Source of the DNA: Agapanthus africanus
Lineage: Eukaryota; Streptophyta; Magnoliopsida; Asparagales; Amaryllidaceae
NCBI GenBank assembly: GCA_030015575.1
Contig: CM057337.1
Location: forward strand, 296,260,044-296,324,043
Reading direction: 5' to 3'
Length of the DNA: 64,000 bases
Below are positions 22,219-32,814 of this stretch, piece after piece. Below the pieces are notes generated by a model. That model saw nothing but the letters and a program-made list of their open reading frames with translations, made no database searches and was not told the DNA's origin. Within the stretch, counting starts at the first letter, position 1; every line of letters starts with the position of its first letter. The position numbers were made by a program, and so were the translations under genes.

Positions 22219-24435
22219 TGTAGGGTTCCCAGGCACTCTCAAGAGGTCTCACAAGGCATCAATCATGCCAATTTCAAATTTTACAAGTACCGAGAAACTC
22301 TAATACGGATCGTTAACTAGAATTTTAGGCGAAAAAGGAAACTAGTTAACAACTTAACTAAAAGAACGGAAATACAACCTTTGTAGATCCGGTTCTCCAC
22401 CTCCATAGCTCCATGATGAAGTCCCCTCGCTGTACAAATCGCATCCCGGACTCTAGCATCGGCTTCATCGGAGAAATGGGCGGGCTAGGTCGTCGACTTC
22501 GATGCCGAAGATGATCTACGTCGAGGCATCACAAGATCAAGCTCCCACTTCACCAAGTCATGAAACTTGTGAAGAAAACACCCTATACTACTAGGCAAGA
22601 GGTAGAGGATGAAGATATAGGAGATGGGTTCACTTTAGAATTGGATTTCTCACTCATTTTCACTAGTTGCCTTTGATGGTAGCTAGCTTTTTCTTCTTGA
22701 AGAAGAAGAAGAAGATGAAGATAATGATATGATAAGAATAATCAAAATAGAAAAAAAAATCAATTCTTATCATATACATACCATGGTTTAGTGTAGAGAT
22801 TTAACTATGGTTAGATGGAGTGGTTAGGGTTAAGCATGGGACAAAATGGTTACTTAGTCAAAGCTTCATGAAGCTTCATGATGCAAACAAAGAAAGCCAC
22901 CATTTTCTTTTTATGCCATTTATTTTCCAAAAGGAATAAATAAATAAATAAATGAATAAGAAAAGAAAACCCCAACCATTCATATAACCATGGTTTAATC
23001 TTTACACAAACCCAAGTAAACATGTATCATCAAACATGATACAATCAAGTGCACAAAAGTATATCACATATACAACTTGTGCAATGCAAGTGAGAAAATC
23101 CATTTAAAGTGAACCAATACTAGTTAATGCAAAGCAATATATCAAATATATAATTATGCATTAAATCATTAAATCAACACTTGATTTAACGATTCGGTCA
23201 TATCGCATATAACCGACTAATATCCAATGTATCGACTTATCGAATCAATCCATGATTCGATAACTAGGTTATATCGCATATAACCATTCGATACATTCAT
23301 CGCGAGAATGAAATACGGTATCATATACACGCATTATTCTCGGTCCCGCACATATCTCATATGCGCTCCTATTTCGTTTCGCTTGAGCCAGGAAACCTCT
23401 GTGTAGGACTCTAAAGACTCGTCAATACGCCGGCAGCAGGTGATGATCATATCAAACACCCATAAGCCACAAGCGGTCTGCTAAACGTAACGGCCACCCG
23501 GGTATTGAGCGATCAGAAGATCGACGAGCAAGCCCGCTCACACTCCTGTGAATCCAACCAGTAACACTTACCGTACAGTCCGGTCTCGTCGTCTGATATG
23601 TCGCATATCTCGCCTAGGGGTGGTAAACGTCAGACCCCAATAGCTCGATAAGTCGTGTCGATATGAGGTCTATAACATTTCGAGAAACTACTGGTAACAC
23701 TTACCAGTGAATCTCAGCAACCCTGGCCAGGGATTTCCGGTTATAGCCAATCGAACACAGCGCAACATCAACCCCCTATACCGGGAGAGACGAATCCCCT
23801 CCTATCGCTCATTGCCTCCATGTGATTCGGGACTGTACCCAAAAACCACTGTTTTGCATGCCCTCTTGGACGTGGTAAGGTGGAAATCAAAGCACAGTGG
23901 GAACCACACAAGACTCTATGACGATCTCGGGTCAACAGACTACTCTGTACCAGTGTCACCAGAGAACTGCCATCTGACGTAAGGTATAATACCATCTGGG
24001 AGTTCTCGGCGAGTCCGTCCAGTGTACCCAGTCTCCACTGAGCACCCGTATATCATCTCTGATGTCAAACACCAATGGATATGGGATCATCCATCGCCCA
24101 TCTGTATGGGTCGAGAAGGTATACACTAGTCTACTCTGGTATATCTATGCCCCGTCTCGATACACCCATGACTAGGGACATTGAAGGATGTACTTATGGA
24201 CTACCATGTCCCCACTAGTATGATCCGCATCATAGTCCAGGTAGTCAAGTACACATCCTAAGGGCTTTACCAACATGTAACAGAGAGACAATCAGTGTAC
24301 ACGTTAAGGTAAAGATCAACCAGATAGCATACTATCATGTCGAGCAAGAAAGTCCTCCCTATATATGTCCAAGCATCCACTATAACATACATCCTATGTA
24401 TAGTAATGGCCTCTAGGGCATACATATAACTAACA
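22219..24435 (-). mobile_element. B4 3' LTR (2217 bp)
   Basis: It runs from TGTAGGGTTCCCAGG to CATATAACTAACA. It contains the conserved box GACTCTAAAGACTCGTC near 23408 and the LTR core block shared with families A and D (about 23778-23915). It is the most complete family B LTR in the window and the reference for the others. Confidence 0.9.
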
Positions 24436-24450
24436 ATCTCCCACTTGCAC
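24436..24450 (-). other. B4 polypurine tract
   Basis: ATCTCCCACTTGCAC on the plus strand, directly against the 3' LTR, is identical to the tract of A1, A2 and the host. Confidence 0.85.
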
Positions 24451-24479
24451 TAGGGCCATCTGACAGCAGTGGTTGTAGT

Positions 24480-27253
24480 ATATCATACTCAACCATCCCA
24501 TAAAAGTCTCTCTCTGGGAAAAGGCCTTTGTGAGTGGATCCGCCGTGTTGTCCTCTGAGTCTACTCTTCTAACCTCGATCACCCTGGAGATCAACTATCT
24601 CCATGATCAGGTGACACTGCCTTAGAATATGCCTGGGTCACTGATGGGACGGGCGTTCCTTGGCATAAGCCACAACTCCATTGTCTCACAATGGTAGGAA
24701 CGAAGTTCATCTCATGAACTAATATACACCCAAACAGCCTCTTTGGTAGCATCTGAAGTAGCGATGTATCCTGCCTTTATCATCTAGTATGCCACGGTAT
24801 CTAGCTTGGAACTTTTCCAACATACCGTCCCTTTACCAAGGGCAAAGACAATGCCTGTGACTGACATTCAGTCGTCTTTATCACCCTGGAACACTTCCAG
24901 TGATTCTCCCCAGGATCAATAGATACCATCTCACTACAACTAGTGAGAATCCTAACATCCAATTAGATCTATCTCATAGATCCAAAACCCAGGATTTAGG
25001 AGGTATCACTTTTATCCTATATGGAGAATCATTGTGATAAACGGAGATTGACCGAGCGTAGCATAGGAAACTCCTTTCTTATCAAGAGTATGTCATCCAC
25101 GTACTCTACGAGGATCATCACCATACTCCCTACTACCTTTTTGTATATACAAGGTTCATCTACCATTTTGATGACGTCAAACTGTTTGACTACTACATCA
25201 AAACAGATGTTCCAACTCCGCGATACCTGCTTTATCCTATAAAGCATCTTGTACACGTTTCCGCTGCTCCCACTGTCTACGAAGCCCTCTGGCTGTGTAC
25301 TTATAGATATTCTCTTCTAAAACATCATTTAGAAAAGCAGTCATGGCACCCAACCGCCAGATATCGTAGTCATGGTATGTAGCCGTGGCAAGTAGGATCT
25401 GGATGGACTTAAGAATATCTACTTGAAAAGGTTTCATCATTATCCACGCCTGGTTGATGACGAAAAAGTTTTAACAAGTCTATCTTTGAAAGTCTCAACT
25501 TTTCCACCTACACCAAGTAATCTTCTCAAGTTATACTTGCTCCTGATGGGGATTTAACCCTTCAGATATAGCAACCAAAGTCCATACTTTGTTGGTGTAT
25601 ATGGATTCCATCTCAGATCGCTAAGCATCCAGCCATTCTTACAGAGTCCCACTCCTGATGGCCAGTTCGAAACTAGTTGGGTCATCATCTCATGATGCAA
25701 TCCTCGCTCCCACTGTCATAGAGTAACCGAAGTATCTCTCAGGCGGGTGAGGAACCTTACTAGATCGGCGGAGAGGCTGAGGTTCGTTGGTAATCTACTG
25801 AATTCTTTGGTTCTTTCAAATCATCAGCTGCAGTTTGTATAGCTGGAACATTTCCAGTTCTATATAACAGACCTGGCCTCGAGCTTGTCCAGATTTTGCT
25901 TTTAGACATAGGCTGGACAACCCCAAATCTTAAGCATCTTAAGACATGGGCTCTTCCCTTTCCATATCACATATGAAGTGGTAGGCAACTGGTTTGATTT
26001 GAACCCTATTCAATAGGTATGCAACTTCTCAAGTGCATAACACCCAAAAAGGAAATAGGTAACTCAGTAGTACTCATCATAGAGCACACCTTATCACATA
26101 GGGTGTTATTTCTCCGCCCCGATATACCATCGTGCTATGGTGTATACGGAGGAGTAATGCTGAGAGAGAATCTCATTCTCCTTTAGAATAATCTAGGATT
26201 TCCGTGCTCTAGTATTCTCCTCCTCGATCACATCAAAGGACATAATAATTATACCCGTATTTTGGTTCTCTACTTCTAACGTATATTCTGTGAATATCTC
26301 AAAAGGTTCGGACTTGTGTTTCAACAGGAACATATGTCTGAATCTCGAGAGATCATCAGAGAACGTAATGAAGTACAAAGAACCGGTCTTGGCATGTGTA
26401 GACAGGGGACCTTTATACATCAACATGTATCATCCCAAGAGTTCACTAACTCTTTCTCTGTTTCCAGTAAACGGAGCTATGGTCATCTAATCTCTGTGAC
26501 ATGACTGGGAAGTTTCACAAGATGTAGATTCAAACTGATTTAAATATGCATCTTCATGTAACTTCAGCTAGTCGGGTCGCATTGATATGACCTAGTCTAC
26601 AATGCCCCAAGAAGAATTCATTCATTTCTGAACTCTTCCTCTTGTGTGTGTTCCTCTTGTGTGTGTTCCATATACTAAGAACTGTAGTTTGATTTAGAAC
26701 ATCAATGCTTTTAGATAACGTGCCTGAACCGATCAACTTTTGATATAGGAAATGTTCAAAACATTATCCAACAATACAAAATTATATCCTTTCTTTACTA
26801 ATAAAGAGACTGATATGATTTTGTAAATCAGGTTCGGTATCTAATAACATTCGTTCAGAATCAATGTATTTGGAATACAGGGTGACAGTGACCAACAGAC
26901 TTGGCTGCAACACTTGCCCCGTTTTCTGCCTCATGAAACTTATCACCCGTTCTTAGTTCTCTACCTTTCTGTAACCCCATGTAACAGATTACATACCTGG
27001 GATCCTGATCCGGTATCACATACCCAGGACGTAAAGGATACTGAGAAACAGTTCTCTATAATGAACACACCCGAAGATGATGCATCAGCATGCACTCTCT
27101 TCGTTTGGGCGGCACGGGAATTCTGGTAATCCCCAATTTCCTGCTCTGTCTTATAACAATTATAAGTTGGAGCGGGACCAACGTTCCCCAGCTCAGTATA
27201 ACAAGCGAGTTCGGTCAAATATCCGTATTATTATCTTGATTAAGGCGTGATAT
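24480..27253 (-). pseudogene. B4 pol remnant (PR-INT-RT-RNaseH), no gag
   Basis: In sense order: the start that is ATG in the host reads ATA at 27253-27251, followed by a frameshift. A frame at 26961-27218 covers the pre-protease segment and a readable protease site (WVCDTGSG). The pre-integrase domain is at 26554-26736 (FLGHCRLGHINATRL). The integrase core is at 26193-26426 (GPLSTHAKTGSLYFITF). RT has KSIQILLATATYHDYDIW at 25237-25440 and YVDD codons at 25092-25103. RNase H lies around 24690-24790 (ATSDATKEAVW readable). Frames are broken by shifts and stops, so no functional polyprotein is expected. Confidence 0.85.
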
Positions 27254-27690
27254 GGTCGCTACCTGGAGAGAGAGAGAAGAAAAACACTCAGCGTGCGCTC
27301 TTGCAAGAATAGATTGGTTATTATTTTATCTAATCAGGATGGCTCCCACTATTTTTATCAAATCTTCCTTCAAACCCTAAAAGGAAAGACTAGCCGGGAT
27401 TAATTACACACTACAAGTTCGCCAATCTTTCAGCCAGGCCAGTGTCGGTACTTTGAGGGAGGTCCCCCGTGCTTTCGCACGAACCTAATTAATGTAAACC
27501 TCGTTTTCCCAGAGGCGTAACCCCGTTGACACCTTTCTAGACACCTACTTGATCGGCTAATTGTAATGTGTAAAACTCTCCCAGGAGTAACAATTACTCG
27601 CAGAGGGTATCGGGATCCAACTATCTCATAGAATGTATGCAATCTCATTGTAAATTTCAACACTTGAAATTCCCGATATACATTTTGCCC

Positions 27691-27933
27691 CTAGCGTGCT
27701 ATGACCTTGACGCATGCCAAACAACCCATAGTCCGCTAGTCAAGTTCAAACCGTACATTTCTTGATTGAATTAAACCCACCCGCACGACCCTTGACGCAT
27801 GCCAAACAACGCCGTACGAATACCCTAATCCAATCGCATCGTATGCTAGCAGATAAGCACTAGTTAGCTACCGTACACTACGCCTTGACGCATGCCAAAC
27901 AACCGCAGCACGAATACTAACTAGTACTTATCT
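27691..27933 (-). ncRNA. Three-hairpin array, B4 copy (best preserved)
   Basis: Three boxes TTGACGCATGCCAAACAA, identical to each other, start at 27706, 27792 and 27885. Box 1 is enclosed by CTAGCG/CGCTAG (27691-27696 with 27734-27739) and CTATG/CATAG. Box 2 is enclosed by CGCACG/CGTACG, which pairs with one G-U wobble in sense RNA. Box 3 is enclosed by a long stem AGATAAG-ACTAGTTAG / CTAACTAGT-CTTATCT (27851-27867 with 27917-27933, one mismatch). The box itself folds in sense RNA as UUGGC-AUGC-GUCAA, exposing a palindromic GCAUGC. Confidence 0.7.
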
Positions 27934-28047
27934 GAAATGACGGAGGGCTACGACAGGTTTTTCTGAAAACCTATTGCGTAATGAACTTGATATCGTTGTA
28001 GAATCAAATGATTTTAAAAATGGAATGTTTTTGAGGCTTTTCCAGTT

Positions 28048-28287
28048 TTGCTAAAGGAGTCACTCCCGGTGAAGGGATCGTCGGTCCTTTCCTCGTCGAA
28101 TGAAGTGCGGGATATATCATATATATCGCTGTGCAAAGCAAAACATTTAAAAGCAATCAGAAGACAAACCGAGTGTGTAGCATCTGCCAGGAATTGCTAA
28201 AGGAGTCACTCCCGGTGAAGGGATCTCGGTCCTTTCCTCATCGAATAAGGTGCAGGATATATCACATATACCGCTGTCCAAAGCAAG
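28048..28287 (-). repeat. Duplicated unit of about 140 bp with stem-loop, B4 copy
   Basis: Two units 146 bases apart have stems AAAGGA/TCCTTT (28053-28058 with 28085-28090; 28199-28204 with 28230-28235). Both arms differ from A1, A2 and the host in a compensating way while the loop stays the same. The second small hairpin reads CCTCAT-CGA-ATAAGG in the second unit. Confidence 0.75.
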
Positions 28288-28456
28288 AACTGTAGCTACC
28301 TATTTTATTTTTGGAATTCGATTCTACAACATCTTTAGGTTTCTTTTATTTCATTAATCACATTAATGAAGTCCCATCATTTAAATACTTAAACATCACA
28401 GATAAATACGACGTACACATATGCCATCCGCATTCGCCTCGATGTCCTCTCGTGCA

Positions 28457-28479
28457 CCGTTAGGTTAGGTAACTAACGG
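28457..28479 (-). other. CCGTTAGGTTA stem-loop, B4 copy
   Basis: CCGTTAGGTTA and TAACTAACGG pair around a GG loop with one bulged G. The arms match A1 and A2. Confidence 0.55.
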
Positions 28480-30167
28480 CAGAGCGGGGCAGGGCTAGCG
28501 CGGGTGTAAAACATAAGTAACGTCTATATAATATATCATATATACTATATACTGTATCTATCACAGAACATCACATGATCACATCACAGATATCGCAGCA
28601 GAAGAAACATATGAAATATTGGATATACTAGGACGTCCGTGTTTCCAATACAAGCCAGTATAAAACACGGATTCCACGGTCGCGATGAATAGCCAAACCC
28701 ACACCCCTAGACCACTACGAGAGCGGCAAGCAACCCTACCAATTCTAGAGTTAGGAGACCCGGACTCGACTCCTCGAGTTGGTCTCCCACTGGACTCCAG
28801 AACCCGGTTACTTGTGCTCCCCTCCTTGGGTCTATCCTAGTGCGGAAAAGTAAATAATATACTAAGGGTGACATCTTCCGCAACCTGGAAGTGCCCCAAT
28901 AAAAGAATATTACATACAAGTTTTTAGATGAATGAAAATGAAAAACACTCATCTCACATAAAAACCCCCGGCTATTCAAACACGATGATCCAATATAACA
29001 TATCCAGCAACACATAATATCACATGTCATCAACGTAAGTAAATATGCGCATCACAATTGTCGTTGGCATATAGCAATGAAACCGGCGATATCACATATT
29101 ACACTTACGGTCACAGAAAAGAAAGTGTAAAACTACAACAGTTGGAATCCGTAACCCCTTTAGACATCGCTTGCCTAATCAAATGAATTCCTTAGACATC
29201 ACATGCCTAACAATTATAAACCCCGCATTTTAGTCTCATTATCGAAAACACTTTTCAATATCAAGTCGGGCAATTCAACAAGATTCCCGACATCCTGATC
29301 GAATGCTCGTCGCAAACTTCAGTAGACGGCTGCACCCCCGATACCGTCGACGAAGTGCACCAAGGCGGAACACCGCTACCGCGAGCACCCGAACGGATGC
29401 TTTCGGCGACGAGGTTCTCCTACAGTCACTTGGTCGGGGCTATGGAGCAAGGCTGTCTATTAAGTTTACCCGGCGAGTATCCGCGTACGCTACGTGATTG
29501 CGACGGACTTTTGATCACATCAAAATTCCGTGGCAACCGATCAAGTGAGACTAAAGTGCTATGTTTATAACATTCATACAGTTATCTCATAACTTCTTGT
29601 GAATTCCAATTGTTGTATCACATTCCGGATAAGATAGAAAATGTTAAACTTTCCGATCGAACAATCGAACACCCAAGTTTTCCCGATACAGCTCAACTCA
29701 TGAAATAAGTTCAAAAACATTCACTTCGTGCCTCAGTACCAACGGTCCAGCCATAGAAGGGTCAAGCCAACGCCTCACATGTGGCACGCCGTACTGCCCC
29801 AAACCCGAAGGTTCAAAGGGCAGTTCAAGACGGTCACATAATCGAGTTAAGGTTTGTTGTCTTCTAAAGGGTCCATCGCGTTACTTGCACTACTTAGAAC
29901 GTCTTTAAACCACTAAAAAATCCAACATTTGGAAATTTCCCGACAGGGGAAAAGTTGGGTATTTATATCCGGTCGAACTTTCTAACATATTCTAAATATC
30001 CGGAAAAACACACAGACAAAATTAGACAATCCGATCGAAACACCGAGTCCCCAATACAACCCAGAAAATTCAACTCTTGAATAAATTTTTTAAAATTCCC
30101 AGAAAACTCAGCATTAAAATAAAGAAGTTACTGTGCAAAAAAAGTTGACTAAAGAGACTTATTGGCC

Positions 30168-30208
30168 GCGGAACCGCCGCAGAAGCCATGCTTCTGCCGC
30201 GGTTCCGC
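30168..30208 (-). other. GC-rich hairpin near PBS, B4 copy
   Basis: GCGGAACCGCCGCAGAAGC and GCTTCTGCCGCGGTTCCGC form a 19-pair stem with one mismatch and a three-base CAT loop. It lies about 204 bases from the 5' LTR edge, as in A1 and A2. Confidence 0.7.
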
Positions 30209-30397
30209 CGCGCTATGAGCGAATCTTGGGTCCCGTTTTGTACAGTAATTCTTAGAATCCCCTGCTGAGTTTTCTGCATATTTTTAATTTAGAAAAAACC
30301 CAATTTTTGAAAAATGTACAGAGAGCAATTTTGGGTTTAGGGTTTCGGTTCGATCGGGTTTCTAACATCGTCTAAGTATCGCCTAAGGCTCTAGCTA

Positions 30398-30410
30398 GGC
30401 TCTGATACCA
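30398..30410 (-). other. B4 primer binding site
   Basis: In sense it reads TGGTATCAGAGCC, one base from the 5' LTR, matching the initiator methionine tRNA 3' end as in A1. Confidence 0.9.
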
Positions 30411-30411
30411 C

Positions 30412-32414
30412 TGTAGGGTTCCCAAGCACTCTCAAGAGGTCTCACAAGGCATCAATCATTCCAATTTCAAATTTTACAAGTGCCGAGAAACTCTAATACG
30501 GATCGTTAACTAGAATTTTAGGCGAAAAAGGAAACTTGTTAACAACTTAACTAAAAGAACGGAAATACAACCTTTGTAGATCCGGTTCTCCACCTCCATA
30601 GCTCCATGATGATGTCCCCTCGCTGTATAAATTGCATCCCGGACTCTAGCATTGGCTTCATCGGAGAAATGGGCGGGCTAGGTCGTCGACTTCGATGCCG
30701 AAGATGATCTACGTCGAGGCATCACAAGATCAAGCTCCCACTTCACCAAGTCATGAAACTTGTGAAGAAAACACCCTATAATACTTGGTAAGAGGTAGAG
30801 GATGAAGATATAGGAGGTGGGTTCACTTTAGAATTGGATTTCTCACTCATTTTCACTAGTTGCCTTTGATGGTTGCTAGCTTTTTCTTCTTGAAGAAGAA
30901 GAAGAGGATGAAGATAATGATATGATAAGAATAATCAAAATAGAAAAGAAAAATCAATTCTTATCATTTACAAACCATGGTTTAGTGTAGTGATTTAACT
31001 AAGGTTAGATAGAGTGGTTAGGGTTAAGCATGAGACAAAATGGTCACTTAGTCAAAGCTTCATGAAGCTTCATGATGCAAACAAAGAAAGCCACCATTTT
31101 CTCTTTATGCCATTTATTTTCCAAAAGGAATAAATAAATAAATAAATGAATAAGAAAAGAAAACCCCAACCATTCATATAACCATGGTTTAATCTTTACA
31201 CAAACCCAAGTAAACATGTATCATCAAACATGATACAATCAAGTGCACAAAAGTATATCACATATACAACTTGTGCAATGCAAGTGAGAAAATCCATTTA
31301 AAGTGAACCAATACTAGTTAATGCAAAGTAATATATCAAATATATAATTATGCATTAAATCAACACTAGATTTAACGATCCGGTCATATCGCATATAACC
31401 GACTAATATCCAATGTATCGACTTATCGAATCAAACACCCACAAGCCGCAAGCGGTCTGCTAAACGTAACGGCCACCCAGGTATTGAGCGATCAGAAGAT
31501 CGACGAGCAAGCCCGCTCACACTCCTGTGAATCCAACCAGTAACACTTACCGTACAGTCCGGTCTCGTCGTCTGATATGTCGCATATCTCGCCTAGGGGT
31601 GGTAAACGCCAGACCCCAATAGCTCGATAAGTCGTGTCGATATGAGGTCTATAACATTTTGAGAAACTACTGGTAACACTTACCAGTAAATCTCAGCAAC
31701 CCTGGACAGGGATTTCCGGTTATAGCCAATCGAACACAGCGCAACATCAATCCCCTATACCGGGAGAGACGAATCCCCTCCAATCGCTCATTGCCTCCAT
31801 GTGATTCGGGACTGTACCCAAAAACCACCGTTTTGCACGCCCTCTTGGACGTGGTAAGGTGGAAATCAAAGCACGGTGGGAACCACACAAGACTCTATGA
31901 CGATCTCGGGTCAACAGACTACTCTGTACCAGTGTCACCAGAGAACTGCCATCTGACGTAAGGTATAATACCATCTGGGAGTTCTCGGCGAGTCCGTCCA
32001 GTGTACCCAGTCTCCACTGAGCACCCGTATATCATCTCTGATGTCAAACACCAATGGATATGGGATCATCCATCGCCCATCTGTATGGGTCGAGAAGGTA
32101 TACGCTAGTCTACTCTGGTATATCGATGCCCCGTCTCGATACACCCACGACTAGGGACTTTGAAGGATGTACTTATGGACTACCATGTCCCCACTAGTAT
32201 GATCCGCATCATAGTCCAGGTAGTCAAGTACACATCCGAAGGGCTTTACCAACATGTAACAGAGTGACAATCAGTGTACACGTTAAGGTAAAGATCAACC
32301 AGATAGCATAGTATCATGTCGAGCGAGAAAGTCCTCCCTATCTATGTCCAAGCATCCACTACAATATACATCCTATGTATAGTAATGGTCTCTAGGGCAT
32401 ACATATAACTAACA
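30412..32414 (-). mobile_element. B4 5' LTR (2003 bp, with internal deletion)
   Basis: This pairs with 22219-24435 but is about 214 bp shorter. Nearly all of the difference is one deletion at about 31431, where CGAATCAA joins directly to ACACCCACAAG. In the 3' LTR about 205 bases lie between these points, including the conserved GACTCTAAAGACTCGTC box. ATCAA is present at both deletion edges. Confidence 0.88.
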
Positions 32415-32419
32415 GATTC

Positions 32420-32814
32420 ATGTTTATACGTCAATCGTCGAGAGTTGTGGGTTATTCGTGCATGCTTAGACCATAGGTTTTAACCTATGTACGTTCGTGT
32501 ATCGTTTTTGTTTTCGTTCGTGATTTTAGTTTACGATACTATGTGTTATATGTTGGTACCCCCATGTGGACTTCGAGATGACGAGGATGAGCGTGGTGTC
32601 ATCGACTCCAGCAAGCGAAGATCAAGTGAGTAGATATATATCTACGGGGGAAGTCGGGTGGATGGCGTATAGCACCGCTGCAGTTCGTAGTGTAGTATAC
32701 GATATATATGTTATATATATGATTATGTGTTGTGAAACTTGGTTGATTAGTAAGTAAGATTTTAGATGTTCATGGGTTAGTTTTAGTGTATTAGAAGTAA
32801 CTTAGTTTAGCTTT
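32420..32814 (+). mobile_element. Plus-strand gypsy-like LTR, piece 2
   Basis: This continues piece 1 after element B4. It aligns with about 11260-11600 of the solo LTR: the CATAGGTTTTAACCTATG region, GGTACCCCCATGTGGACTTC, and the perfect palindrome GTAGATATATATCTAC near 32632. It is cut at 32814 by the minus-strand gypsy-like element. Confidence 0.7.

Larger units (their letters stand above)
27254..30397 (-). other. B4 leader (about 3.1 kb, non-coding, structured)
   Basis: This long stretch between PBS and pol has no gag-like frame. From the PBS toward pol it holds the GC-rich hairpin (30168-30208), a block at 29750-29930 shared with the gypsy-like internal region and with 61114-61290, the stem-loop at 28457-28479, two units of about 140 bp (28048-28287) and the three-hairpin array (27691-27933). 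It is the best template for the leader structures because all parts are present. Confidence 0.75.
22219..32414 (-). mobile_element. Ty1/copia element B4 (family B), complete
   Basis: A minus-strand element of 10,196 bp with LTRs 22219-24435 (3') and 30412-32414 (5'), PPT, PBS and a GATTC duplication. Over the first 131 bases of the two LTRs I count four differences. Sense order: 5' LTR, PBS, leader of about 3.1 kb, decayed pol lacking gag, PPT, 3' LTR. It lies inside the plus-strand gypsy-like LTR, with piece 1 on its left and piece 2 on its right. Confidence 0.92.

Noticed and set aside
29303..29570. Overlapping frames of 64 and 71 codons with arginine-rich sequence
   Set aside because: Both are on the strand opposite to the element and overlap in different phases; no counterpart in the A1 or A2 leaders.
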